Positions 11,579 to 22,430 of a stretch of 64,000 bases of DNA are shown here, one piece after another. Numbering within the stretch: the first letter of the stretch is position 1; every line of letters starts with the position of its first letter. The stretch lies in assembly GCA_001414485.1 (NCBI GenBank), contig LLEY01000063.1, positions 248,001 through 312,000 of the forward strand, read 5' to 3'. The translations under genes were made by a program, and so were the position numbers. The notes beneath the pieces were generated by a model that did not search any database, was not told the DNA's origin, and saw nothing but the letters and a program-made list of their open reading frames with translations. This stretch comes from Calycina herbarum. Its lineage: Eukaryota; Ascomycota; Leotiomycetes; Helotiales; Pezizellaceae.

Positions 11579-12314
11579 TATAGTACTAGGACTACATAAG
11601 TACTTACTTACCTTAATAGCTATTTAAGTAATAACAGTGTAAATTATAACAAAGTTTACGTTTAAACAGTTGCTTTTGAAAAAGAGGAGAATTGCTTTCT
11701 TAGGTACACAATAGCACTGTAACACCGTCGTACATGGATCCCGGACCCCTACCGGAAGAAGTCAAACAAACATACCAACAGATACAAGGCAATATCATGA
11801 TAAGTTCACACGCAAACCACCAAGGAGCAGAACTCATGAAACAAAATCAAAAAATCAAACATAAGTTCAGAAAATCACATCAACAACACCCTCACAAAAT
11901 CAAGAAAAGTGTCAAGAAAAACCCTCAACTGAAGTTGAGCAAACGTGGATATATTCATGCCATTTGGCATCAGACAAAACCTGCCCAAGGGTATAGACAG
12001 GGGACTTTTGAGGCCGTACCAACCTCGAATATGTACAAAAGAAGAACCCCCTTCTCTATCATCCTCTATCATCGCCAACCACCGGGCTGCACCAGTTCAA
12101 CCAATCCAGCAGCCGGCATCCATCCCCCTTCATAAAATCATAGAAACTCCTCTTTTCTCATCCCGCCATACCATAGAAGTTCCCCATCCCATCTAATGCC
12201 CCCCCTTCTAATGCATACAAAAAAACCTAAGGAAAAAAAGAGAGGAGCCTACTATAGACATTCCCATTCCAAAAACCAAACATCTATCCATTTTCCCGTC
12301 CTGCATCTCCCCCC
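11579..12314. other. AT-rich then host-like intergenic sequence
   Basis: 11579 to about 11690 is AT-rich and repeat-like. From about 11700 the composition returns to normal. An open frame at 11734-12135 encodes a Gln/Lys/His-rich 133-residue polypeptide with no recognisable features; I do not call it a gene. The segment near 12130-12310 would be the 3' side of the minus-strand gene that follows. Confidence 0.35.
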
Positions 12315-13889
12315 TCAAGCACCAACAGAAACCTGATTGCCGCCCCTCCCAACCCTATCTAAGCATACCCTCAAATCCTTCCCCGGAATAGCAGCAAGAA
12401 CCTGCATACAACTCCCACATGCACTAAGACAACACCACGAGCACCTCCACCTCTGTTCCGCATCCCGTCGTTGACAAACCATACACGCAACCGGACAGAG
12501 CGTATTCCTCGTAGATCGCATAAACCGATGGTTCTGGTAGCATTCCAATTGCACGTTACTGATTGGGGGGCCGGGGAAGACTGTGCCTGGGTTTGCGACT
12601 GGAGCTGGAAAGGTTGGGAAATGGATCTTCTTGGTTGGGGAGGAGAGAGCGAGGGGCGAGGTTGCGAGGGAGGAAGAGGGTGAGGGTGAGATTTCGGGGG
12701 TCAGGATTCGAGCTGTAGTGGGTTTTTGGGGTTGTGGTGATGCCATGATTGTTGGTTCGGAGCTGATGGTCAGAGTTTCGGAGGTATCTCGTGAATGCGA
12801 GGTCGAGGAGAGGAAATCGATGGGATCTTCCGAGGTGCCGACTGAGAGGCTGGGGAGGAGGGTGGTGCCATTGGTGCCTCTTGTTGTCGGTCTCGAGTTT
12901 GATTTGGACGGTACATCGGGTGGAGTTGAATATGCATCTGAAGGTGGGGTGGACAGGCCATCATTTCTTAGGTTTTCTTTGTTGAGGGGCAGTCGATCGA
13001 AGGTTGGGTTCGTGGGATCCTGGTTCTGTGTTGTGGTGCCATTTTGTCGAATCATTGGATCCTCATTACCGAACTCATTGAGCTTCGATTTCGAGTGCTT
13101 CTCCTTCAGCTTGGTGAGTTTGTTTCCCATCAAGTCGGGTTGAGCTGGAGCTGGACGGAGTGGGACTGGCTTTCGCTGTCCTGCCGAGCTCCTGGGGATT
13201 TGGAATGGTATCGCTGGCAAGGATCGTTCCGATTGCTCTTGCCTCTGTGGTGGGCTTGCGGTGGAGCCGTTGCTTCTTTCCAATCTCAGTTCGGAAAAGT
13301 GTATACTTTTCTCGCTACGCACCGACCGACGTCGCCAGAGATCAATTGACACTGGAGATTTGGTGAAGCCGGAAGATGGTTGCGCGAGAACGTGAGTTTG
13401 AGGTGGTGTGTTGGGGGAAGTTCTGTTTTGTCGCTGTGAATCTTTGGGTGGCAGCGGTGGTGGCCCGCTTTCTGAATCACTCGGTGAATGGATGTCGTCG
13501 CTGTTGGAATTTCTGCTGCTATCCGACCCGTGGGAAAGTGACGGCGAATCTGAATAGACGGAATAGGCGGACGACAGGCTCACAATAGAACTCGCGCGCG
13601 CCTTTCTCTCCTCGGCCGTGTCTACCTTTTCGACAGGCTTCACTTGTGGTGTGCTCTCACTGCTACCAACCGCCCGTCGCGGAATGATTATGGCTGTGGA
13701 CATCTCGTCGTCTTTGGGCGGGAGCGTAGGGGCAGGAGAGTATTGGGGTGTAGGAGGAATAGCGAGGAGAAGATATCGGTAGACGGATTTGGGAGGGACG
13801 GCAGGTCTTCGAGGAGCGGTTGGGAGGGCTTTTGAGAAGCTAGAGCGGCCTCTTGCTGGTTCTTGATCTTGGACTTCGACCACTGACAT
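12315..13889 (-). CDS. low-complexity protein with C-terminal Cys-rich zinc-type domain
   Basis: One long uninterrupted frame, 524 residues from the ATG at 13889. The same frame stays open without an ATG to about 13990 and reads plausibly (PGWITNAIAEVLKERI), so an upstream exon is possible but I could not place its donor. The first 430 residues are disordered, Ser/Pro/Thr-rich and contain polyproline-type PPLPPK motifs. The last ~85 residues form a conserved-looking module with CYQNHRFM, CPVACMVC and WRCSWCCLSACGSC, probably binding zinc (inference). I recall fungal hypothetical proteins of this layout but no function. A SH3-binding scaffold role is conceivable from the PxxP motifs. Confidence 0.65.
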   Translation of the reverse strand: MSVVEVQDQEPARGRSSFSKALPTAPRRPAVPPKSVYRYLLLAIPPTPQYSPAPTLPPKDDEMSTAIIIPRRAVGSSESTPQVKPVEKVDTAEERKARASSIVSLSSAYSVYSDSPSLSHGSDSSRNSNSDDIHSPSDSESGPPPLPPKDSQRQNRTSPNTPPQTHVLAQPSSGFTKSPVSIDLWRRRSVRSEKSIHFSELRLERSNGSTASPPQRQEQSERSLPAIPFQIPRSSAGQRKPVPLRPAPAQPDLMGNKLTKLKEKHSKSKLNEFGNEDPMIRQNGTTTQNQDPTNPTFDRLPLNKENLRNDGLSTPPSDAYSTPPDVPSKSNSRPTTRGTNGTTLLPSLSVGTSEDPIDFLSSTSHSRDTSETLTISSEPTIMASPQPQKPTTARILTPEISPSPSSSLATSPLALSSPTKKIHFPTFPAPVANPGTVFPGPPISNVQLECYQNHRFMRSTRNTLCPVACMVCQRRDAEQRWRCSWCCLSACGSCMQVLAAIPGKDLRVCLDRVGRGGNQVSVGA

Positions 13890-15183
13890 ATTCTCCGTGG
13901 CTGCCGGCGTAGGCAAGAAGTGTGATGGAATGGCTCCAGTGATACGCTCTTTCAAAACTTCCGCAATTGCATTGGTGATCCACCCAGGGGAGGCATGGTG
14001 GGCATGGTGGGTTTATGGCCCTGGTGTTGACTTTCTTCCAGAGAAAATATGGAACCAGGAAGCCTTCGACGGTATCGCTCCTGGATGCACCTGAAACGAG
14101 GAGGGTTGGGCTGCGCCAAATCACAGTCATCTATCGGCATTGAAGGTTTTTCGCCGTTTATGCGTTGTTGTTTGCTCCTGGGGCGAGATCATGGCATCTT
14201 CATGCGAAGCGACGCGATGGGTGGGAAGGGTTGTCGCATGGGATAAGATTGGGGATTGCTATCGATACCGGGAAGGCTTGCAGGAGAAACATTGTCATCA
14301 CTTACTGGAAATTGAGCTGAAGTTTGACTACGGCAAGAGATGTGTGTTCTTGGAGCTATTCATCGCTTCGGGTTGACCGGATCTTGTCGCGTCTCTCTGT
14401 CTCTCACTCGAGAGTTGAGGCTCGAGAGAGCTCGAGACGCCTGATAATCCAGAGGCGAGGTTTGAGGAACCTAGAGCCGCAAAATGATTCGTTTTGCGGG
14501 TGGATTCCTCGCGGAATTCTCGTCCAAACTTCAAACTTCCGGGGGGTGGCCGGTCGAACAAGATCTCCAACCAGGAAGACAGAAGAGGGGGAGATGGTGG
14601 ATTGCCGGAAGGCTGCCAACTCCTGGGCAGGGGAAAAGGAGTACTAGTAGCTCTATTTATAGACACGTGACGACACGGGTACCTTTACCTTTTTTCATAA
14701 ACATTTAGAGTGTTCAAGCATAAAGCTGGGCTGGGCAGTGCTAATATTCTCCCCGAGTCTCCTCTTGACTGGAGAGAAAAGGAAATTTGTTGTTTCGATT
14801 TCAGTGGTGGGGGATGTGTCCTCTTTCCTCACAAGGGACTGAGATTGAGGGGTGTCCTAGGCTAGGCTTTCCAGGTTCAAGGACTTTACTTGAATCGGCC
14901 TCTGTTTGCTTTGCATGAAACAAAAATACCTGATTTGCAAGTGGTTGGCATGAATCATCCAGCCTCGGTATCTTTTCTAGAAGAAACAATTCCATCATGC
15001 GAGAATACGCAAGTTCCCGCATGGTCAGTGAGTCTTCTAAGTTCAGATGGTGTCGCTGAGGTGAGTATTGAGAGTGCCGAGTGTCCCTCCACAATGCCAT
15101 CCAACCGAAGTTAATCCGAAGTCGGATTGTTTACCAGGCCCTCCAGTCAACAAACTTAATCGTAATCGTAATCATCCCACAAT
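13890..15183. other. divergent intergenic region
   Basis: About 1.3 kb separating the minus-strand gene ending at 13889 from the plus-strand gene at 15184. It may include a 5' coding exon of the minus-strand gene near 13890-14140. Two inverted Ser/Arg-type low-complexity stretches around 14400-14620 are not supported as genes. Confidence 0.4.
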
Positions 15184-16620
15184 ATGTCGACGATACCCGC
15201 ACGAACGCGATCATTGCGCAAACCCTCAGACATCGGTAGTAAATATGGCAATTCCAATGGCACTGCCAGATCAACACCTGCAGAACAGCCCGAGAGGACC
15301 GCACCTACTCGGCCCGCGGTGGGGGAGAGAAAGAGTAACTCTCCAACTAGTCGACTCCCGACCGTGAGGTCAACGACGACGAGACCTACTTCGCTATATG
15401 GACGACCTCCGAGTTCCAGCAGCATAGCCAGCAAGCCTTCTATACGTCCTCCCACGACCAACTCGATACCGAGTAAATCGACAGAACCAACCTTGCAAAG
15501 ACGCCCAACGACGAGCAAACCCGCCGCCCTTCCTCCAAATCCAGAACCACTCAAAAAAGACCGGACAAGACCTCCCATAACGCAAATACGTCATTTAAGA
15601 AATTCTTCCACAAACTCCTTATCTTCCTCTTCGAACTCGGCAACAAGAGCACCAGGTCATACACGCACAAAATCCTCCTCCACCCTCTTAACCTCCTCCA
15701 CCGCTCTTCGCCCACCAGCAACGCGCGAACCCTTAGCAGAAACCACAACAACCAGAGTCCTCCGCTCCGAATCCCAACCCAAGAAACCCTCCTTCTCAAC
15801 CCTCCAACAACATTTCTCCCCCGCAAAAAGCCTCGCGCCCAAACCCCACCCAGCAGCATTCCTCGCCCCACCAAGCCCCTCCAAACTCCCCTCCAACATC
15901 GCCATCTCAGCCGAAACCGCGAAACTACAAAACGAATTGCTACAACTACATTTACTACACAAAGACGCCGGGAAGGTCACCGTAGAATGGAAAGCTAGCG
16001 CAAAGAGGGAATTAGGAGAGCGATTTGAAGATGTGGTGCGACGGAATGATGTCCTTGTTCAATCGGAAGTCGACGAGACGGGGAAGATCAACGCGGTAGC
16101 TTTGAGGAAGTGGCAGGAGGATAGCACGCCTGGTTGGGGACTTGATGAGAAAATCCAGGTTTTGGATGAAGTTGTGTCGGGGGTTTGGAATTTAGGAGAG
16201 CACAATGGGAAATATGCGCGAGCGGTGAGGAAATTCGAGAGGTGGCTTAGTAGATGTCAAGGCATCTTAGCAGCGCGCGAAAGCGATGACGGACTTGGAA
16301 ATGAGGAATTTGTGTTCTTGGAGGCACTGGAACATTCCTGGAAAGATGAATGCACGAACTTGACGCGGAAATTGGACACTTGGAATGGTCAATTGAGGGA
16401 GCTGGGTGAGTTGGAAAAGGGCTCGAGTTTGGCTATTGTGGTGGGGGAGTATAGAAAGTTGGTTCAGGGTATGTTGTTGGAATTGGGGGTTATGGGGGAG
16501 ATTGAGAGGGATGTGATGGCGAGGGAGAGTGATTGGATTAAAGAAATGAATGATGATGATGATGAGGATGAGGGGGAGGATGTTCATACGGCGGGTGCTT
16601 GTTGGAGAGCTGCGAGATAG
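15184..16620 (+). CDS. basic low-complexity protein with C-terminal helical domain
   Basis: Single-exon gene of 478 residues. Residues 1 to about 240 are very rich in Ser, Thr, Pro, Arg and Lys with almost no hydrophobic core (disordered and basic). Residues about 240-460 are predicted helical: an initial heptad-like stretch (AETAKLQNELLQLHLLHKDA) followed by amphipathic helices, and an acidic DDDDEDEGED run near the end. A basic disordered head plus a helical C-terminus resembles microtubule-binding subunits such as HAUS8-type augmin proteins; this is an inference from layout only. The ATG at 15184 is preceded by a normal leader. No family is firmly recognised. Confidence 0.7.
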   Translation: MSTIPARTRSLRKPSDIGSKYGNSNGTARSTPAEQPERTAPTRPAVGERKSNSPTSRLPTVRSTTTRPTSLYGRPPSSSSIASKPSIRPPTTNSIPSKSTEPTLQRRPTTSKPAALPPNPEPLKKDRTRPPITQIRHLRNSSTNSLSSSSNSATRAPGHTRTKSSSTLLTSSTALRPPATREPLAETTTTRVLRSESQPKKPSFSTLQQHFSPAKSLAPKPHPAAFLAPPSPSKLPSNIAISAETAKLQNELLQLHLLHKDAGKVTVEWKASAKRELGERFEDVVRRNDVLVQSEVDETGKINAVALRKWQEDSTPGWGLDEKIQVLDEVVSGVWNLGEHNGKYARAVRKFERWLSRCQGILAARESDDGLGNEEFVFLEALEHSWKDECTNLTRKLDTWNGQLRELGELEKGSSLAIVVGEYRKLVQGMLLELGVMGEIERDVMARESDWIKEMNDDDDEDEGEDVHTAGACWRAAR

Positions 16621-19600
16621 GATTCTTTTTTTATTGGAATAGTGGTAGATAAAATTACAATAGCTCTTTCTCCGAGTTACACTTTCAATGACCCGTTGTC
16701 GTCGGTTTATTTCCGAGAGGATGGCAATGTGTAGGAATATTGATGGTGAGATATTAAGAGAGAGGTCTTGTTTCTCAAAAAGTCAAGATGAGTTTTCCCC
16801 TGACTAAAAATTATTTTCAAAAGGCACGTTGAAAATGGGCAATTAATTCCTTAAAACATCTGTATTGTCAAATTGCTGGTCTAGTACCTCTAGCTTTTCA
16901 GGGGCGACGGGGGATAGCCAGCCATCATTTACAACCAACTTGGAATCTCGCCGTAAGAGGAATCACTTCTCTGAATGAGTAGAAGACGTTTTAAAATCTT
17001 TTGTTGTCGAACAGCAAAGTAGTACCGAAATTGGTGACATGTTCGCTTATTGGCTGGCTTTTTTTGGCGTTCTTGTAAAGCCACCACCTTGAGTTCGCGA
17101 TGTAGGATGTAAGACCTTTATTGTGAGAAAGAAGTTGTGTTCTATTGGATTGGTTTGGTGGTGCTGAAGCGATTTGTCTACTTCCTGTCTATCTCGTCAT
17201 CTAATTCACTATGCTCTGTATTTTGACTACTAGAGTGGTAGGAGCTTTAATATGGATTTTTTCCCCCTTCGCTCGAAGGAATAATAGACTTACGTACGAA
17301 AAGTAGGGATGCGTCTCTATTTACCTTGTGATTCACTTTTTAAATCTAAGTGTCGAGATAATTCACTACTCTTATATCACCATCTCATTCACTTCTCTGC
17401 CTTTGTACGACTTCACATGGAGCCGAGGTATATACCTGCTGATGTAAACTAACTAAAGTAACAGTTATTCGTTTCAAAAAACCGATACAATTCACTATTT
17501 GCAGAGTATACCATGAGTACATTTACTGCTGCACTGCCTGAGTACACTTTACACTGGGCTATATATATCTAGCCAGTTTGAACTTGGGCAGTTATAAACT
17601 TACCACGTATGTAAACGAGCAAATAGACTACTTCTGTCCAATTGAAGAGACTATCACGCTAAGAGAGTACTTACATGGGTGAAAAATTTGGGAAGAGTGA
17701 AAGAGGAACATGTATATTAGACAGACTGGAGATAAGCAATTTGAGTAAGTTCGTGGATTTTTCATTGTCAAGTGTCGAAATTGATATGAATATCGTTTGT
17801 CGAGATAGTTTGGATGTTTCTTAAGTCTCAATTTTTCTCAACTCCTCAACCCTCATCATCCCATCCGCAACAACCCATTTCCGGATATTTTCCCTCTCAT
17901 CGTCGCCTAATACTCTCGAGTCTGCTGTTTCGAGATCTCGTTTATCTTCCGAGTAAACAGAATCATGGCACTTCTCATCACCCAAAGAGGAATGATCGAG
18001 CTGTTGATCTACACTACTTAGTTTAAGGCGGGCTGGTCTAGTCTTGCATTCATCGCTGACTATAGCAGTAAAAAGATAAAGCCATGAGAAGGAAAAGAAA
18101 CAAGCTATTCTGTTGTAATCACTAGGAGGTGCTGAAATTCGTAATTATAGTCCAAAGCACTTTCCCTTATATAATTCACCTAGCACTTCTGGAATGATAA
18201 AGGTAACATGAATCTTATTGTTCGAGCTTTATTAGAGAATTATGTTAATTTTCCGAGTTTTATAATTGAGGGTGTAGCGTAAATACTCAAGTTAAGGGTT
18301 CTGCACCCCTTAGTCAATGAGCTTGAAAGGTCGTTTGGCTGGGTTTGGCTTTTCCGAAAATAAAAGAAATTCAAATATAATATAGTTTACTACACTGTAG
18401 ACTACTATATTTAGTGGAAATGTCCCTTTCGGATCTTAAGCAGCCTTGGGAAAGGCAACGCTACGAGTTTTCAGGTTTGCTTTGCAACTGGCTGGAAGCA
18501 GGACTATAACTGGTCGGCATTGGTCTACTGTCGAAAATTAAGATAGTGCCGAAATTGGGGTTGCTTTCGTTTTTTGAACTTGCAGCGATTATACTGTTTC
18601 TGGTTTTTCAACTTCTTCTTCGTTTTTCTATTGGTTGCGAGTAGAGAAGGGTATTAGAGTAGAGGAGAAGTTGGGAAGTTATTTTTTTCTTTTGAGTTGT
18701 TCTGAAGGTGATGATGTATATCTCGACAGCACTTTGCTTCTGCTGATTGTTGATAAATTCAATTTAGAACGAGATCTTTATCTATTTTGCACTGCGAGAA
18801 GGACTGCCACCTGAGAGCAAATGAAGTAATGGGAGAAGCAACTAAGCTTATTTTTCTTTCAAGTTTCAATCCTGCGAAGATTTAATCAAATAAACACCAG
18901 ACAAATGTCAAGACTTATCTATGATCTATAAACCGCGAAGTGGGCTTGCTAAGCGAACAATAGCACAATACTGTCTACTCCTCGAGAATCATATGTGGTG
19001 GCTGGAGTGCCTTCAAGCTACAGCCAAGTTTACAACGACCACGTTGCCCTATTGCGAGGATTATACGTTACGTTCTATCTTAAGTGAATGTACGGTGTTA
19101 CTTTTCCACCTGAAATATCGAATGTTAATGAATGTTCTACTACCTAAACTGGATTTAGTGTCGAATTTAGCGACAGTTTCTTTTGGTTGGCTCAGAATTT
19201 TTGAGTCTCTTATCGAGACATCCTGTGGATGAGACTTGGTATGATAGCGATTCACTTAACTTTGTGGAAATATGATAGCCTTGGTTCGTCAACAGTTATC
19301 TTTCTGGTTCGAAATTGTTTGAGATAAAGAGTTGCGGGCAAGATGTTGATGGAGGGTTACTATGACTTGTATTCTTAAGTTTTCTCACAAAAGGTGGCTT
19401 CGGCCAAGGGAAAGAAAAGTAACAATTTAGCAGTCACCTTTACACACCACCTTTCGCAACTCATGGTAGTTATACGGATATATTTATATCTCCGGAGTGA
19501 AGAAACTCCGCCTTACATCTTGAACCCTTTACAACGATCTTTCATTATCGCCCCCGCAGATATACACCAGCCATCGCCTCCCGCTTTTTATCTCAGAATG

Positions 19601-19823
19601 ATAACTGGCCGACAGTCAATGTCAATAGAAGAAAGGAAAAGTGGGTTATTCTCTTTCTGCCTGAAATAAGCAAATTTGAAGAACGCTCTGCTACCGACAT
19701 TGAGAATAGTGTCGAATTTCCGAGTTGGTCTTATCAGTCGGCTCAATATGCCGAGGAATTTTCCATGTCCAGCCGTACCAGACTACTTTTCACCTCCCCC
19801 TCCCCCGATCAACACAGTAAAAT
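16621..19823. other. 3.2-kb gene-poor region with scattered related motifs
   Basis: No supported gene. Composition is AT-rich but not as extreme as the central block. A motif of the form TAGTGTCGAATT / TAGTGCCGAAATTGG recurs (near 17018, 17768, 18550, 19155, 19712), often followed within 30 bases by TTGGCTGGC or TCGGCTCA. This suggests very old, diverged repeat copies. Confidence 0.35.
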
Positions 19824-21095
19824 CTACGGTGCAGTAACGACAGCCCGTCCAACCGGTTGTCCAATATTACTACCATATTCACCCCCCACATTCCCAGCAC
19901 TTATGTAATCACAGACAGTAAACCAACTCGCAAGAGCAGCCGCGGTTCCTACCCCCAAAAATAATTAGCCTTCCTCTTCTTATTGTCTCCAAACCCCCCA
20001 TCCACATAAAACACTTATTCATTCGCTTTACTTACCAGCCGGACAAAAAGAAGTCGCACACCCAATTTGCGCACTCGCACTCCAGACAACCTGGGAAAAA
20101 TGGCCCCAAGCCCCAAAATTAGACAGATCAGGTGTAGCGTCTCCATAGTAAGAAGGAAGAAAAGCGCCAAATTCACCATTGTACCACTGTAGGTTGATCT
20201 CGGTGTCAGTGTTGCCATTCTAAGAAGTATGTTTACGGAAAAGAATGAAACGTATTGTCCGAGCAGAAAACTAAGTCTCAATCCTCCTAAAACAACCCGA
20301 AAGAGGAAATAATATGGAAAATACCCACCTGGTTTGTGATAGCCCGAGCTAGGTAGATTCTATTATCTGCCGTGGCGAGGTTAGGGTCGGTGGAACCTTG
20401 GATGGCGAGGTTTTGGCCGTAGTTTCCTCCTCCTGGGGTGCTGGGGAGGATGTTAGTTTGAGGAGATAGAGAAGGGGTAGGGGGTAGGGAAAAAAGGAAG
20501 GAAAGGGGGGGTGGGAGATGGAGAAAAGGGCGACAAACATATCATGCTCAAATTTACACCCATCAGCAACAGTCTTAGCATAACCCGCTAAATCAGTATT
20601 CCATGTCGCATCAGGAGCAGAATGATTGCTACGATGTATATTATGTCGTTGTAATGCAACACTACTAAAAGCTGGGTCAGCAGTTTGCGTACTGGTCGCT
20701 GGTTGAGTGACTGTCGTGCTAGCAGTTGCGAGCTGGTCAGCAGTGGCTGTGGCTGTGGTTGTGGTTGTGGTTGTGGTTGTGGTGTCTTGGCTGGTCATGG
20801 TTATGGCGTCTTGGCTGGTTATGGTTGTGACCGGGTTGACAGTAATTGTTGGTCTGATAGTTACGATTGCTTGTGGTCTCTCTGTGGCTGCTCCTCCTAC
20901 CATTTTTGTAGTTCCAGTCATTGTTGTGGCAGGAGGTTGAGGTCCTCCGACAGGTCTTCTGTCGTTCTCCTCGTTGTGCTCGTAATCTGGACGGTGTCTG
21001 ACTGATCCATATCCATATCTGTTTTCTCGGCGGATGGCAGTAGCTTGAGCTGCATTGAAGCAGATAAGTAGGCTGAGGAGGGTAGAGATTTGCAT
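19824..21095 (-). CDS. secreted CAP/SCP (PR-1-like) protein
   Basis: Four exons on the minus strand: 21095-20539, 20440-20329, 20219-20036 and 19948-19824; phases agree, giving 325 residues. It has a signal peptide (MQISTLLSLLICFNAAQATA), then a spacer of about 130 residues rich in Thr including an uninterrupted Thr run, then the CAP domain. The domain shows QRHNIHRSNHSAPD at its start, NYGQNLA, GHFSQVVWSASAQIGCA (CAP1 signature) and WFTVCDYISAGNVGGEYGSNIG (CAP2 signature). Family knowledge: secreted, disulphide-bonded, often sterol- or lipid-binding, and in plant-associated fungi sometimes linked to virulence. The first donor is GTTTGT and is weak, but phase and the domain match confirm it. 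Confidence 0.92.
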
Positions 21096-22070
21096 CTTGA
21101 AAGTGATTTCTCAAAAGAAGAAATGAACGTCAAGAAAGGGTCGTTTGCTGAAAGGTTGCGTTAGCGAGGACGTTTACCGGGAACTTGAAGATGACAATAT
21201 CGAGACATCTCATACCTTATATAGAGATCTTTCGCAAATCTATTGTATGACAGCTTGATTTTATGCAGACAATGTTAAAGTGGCTGGATGTTGAACCTTT
21301 GGAATGGAGACGAACAAGAGTAGTATGAAAAACAAGAGTATCGTCAACCATCGCGACATTTTTTCTCAGCTGTATAGTTTGAATATAATAACCTAACGTC
21401 CAGTTTAGTGTCGAAAACTTAAGCTCATCGTCAACAAACACCTAGTTTGGAACTAACTCATCATCACTTCATTCAGCCGCAACATGAATTTTTGAAAAAG
21501 CTAATAACAATATGACGACCCGAGGTCAATCTCTTGGTGTTGAGCTGAAGGGAAAACAAGATCCGGAAGGTTTTAGCTTAGCGATTGCCACGGGCCGAAC
21601 TCTCGACGCACATCACTAGTAGAGGCATCTCGAAAACAATCTGCAAAAGGAATCTTCTAACGACAGCCAGCTCAACAAAATCTCGTCTCAATTCGCTGCC
21701 AAAAACCATGGAGATATCAAATGCCCTTGTCGCCATTGAATAACGCCAAACCAGGTAGCAGCCATTTTTCAAGCTCACATCAATTCATCAAAATTTTTGA
21801 AAGATGCATACATCGCCCCTCATAACCTCACTAGGGATTATCACTCTCTGTTGAACCAGGTGGAACCACTAAGTGTTGGGATAGATCTTAGGTGTTGAAT
21901 AAATCTCTTAGGGGAGTGGTTAGTGAAATACTACTTATTAGAATTATATATGTAGCTTAAGAGTTATAACTAAGAATTTGGTTAGAAATGTGTTCTTCCT
22001 ATAGAGCTCTAACTATACAAGTGTTGTTAGGATAGAGTATAATATCTTTTTACTAAAACAAGCTGTAAAG
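21096..22070. other. intergenic: CAP-gene promoter and AT-rich sequence
   Basis: Holds the promoter of the CAP gene (21096 to about 21240) and AT-rich sequence rising towards the solo LTR. A 66-codon minus-strand frame at 21578-21778 has no supporting features. Confidence 0.4.
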
Positions 22071-22075
22071 AGGGT

Positions 22076-22425
22076 TGTCACGAATCACGTTTCACGTGGT
22101 AAGTAGTCCAGACGGCGCTCTGACAAGACAAGACACAACGTCTAGGAAATGTAAGGTAACACAGGAGGGAATCAGTAATGCGAAGGCATTTAGGAATTCC
22201 AGGATCTCAATGTTGGAAGACTGTTGGAAATCACGTGACATGTATCGCTTGATAGGAGCTTCGTGCTCAACTTTAGTTATCAATCTTATCACTTTGCTTT
22301 GACATCTTTGATACAAGTGACGAGTTTACCTCTGAGTAAACACAATACGATAGCTGTCTTCTTTACCGCATACCAACCGTCGAACTCGATACCTTTACAG
22401 TTAGTCAGATACCGGTTTCGTCACA
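22076..22425 (+). mobile_element. solo LTR of the chromovirus family, lightly mutated
   Basis: A 350-bp LTR beginning TGTCACGAATCACG and ending GGTTTCGTCACA, homologous along its length to the LTRs at 27735, 34564, 40885 and 47139. Shared blocks include TAGGAGCTTCGTGCTCAACTT and CGAGTTTACCTCTGAGTAAAC. Relative to the 446-bp LTRs it lacks about 90 bp in the middle. It is flanked by a perfect 5-bp target duplication AGGGT (22071-22075 and 22426-22430), so it is a true solo LTR left by recombination. Unlike the central copies it still has many CpA and TpG dinucleotides. Confidence 0.92.
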
Positions 22426-22430
22426 AGGGT

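Noticed and set aside
12583..13143. 186-codon plus-strand frame opposite the Cys-rich C-terminal gene
   Set aside because: It is the complement of a Ser/Pro-rich coding region, which routinely opens antisense frames; no leader or family features.
20685..21005. Cys/Gly-rich plus-strand frames opposite the CAP gene
   Set aside because: Produced by the complement of the Thr-codon repeat; the CAP gene on the minus strand has signal peptide, splice sites and domain.
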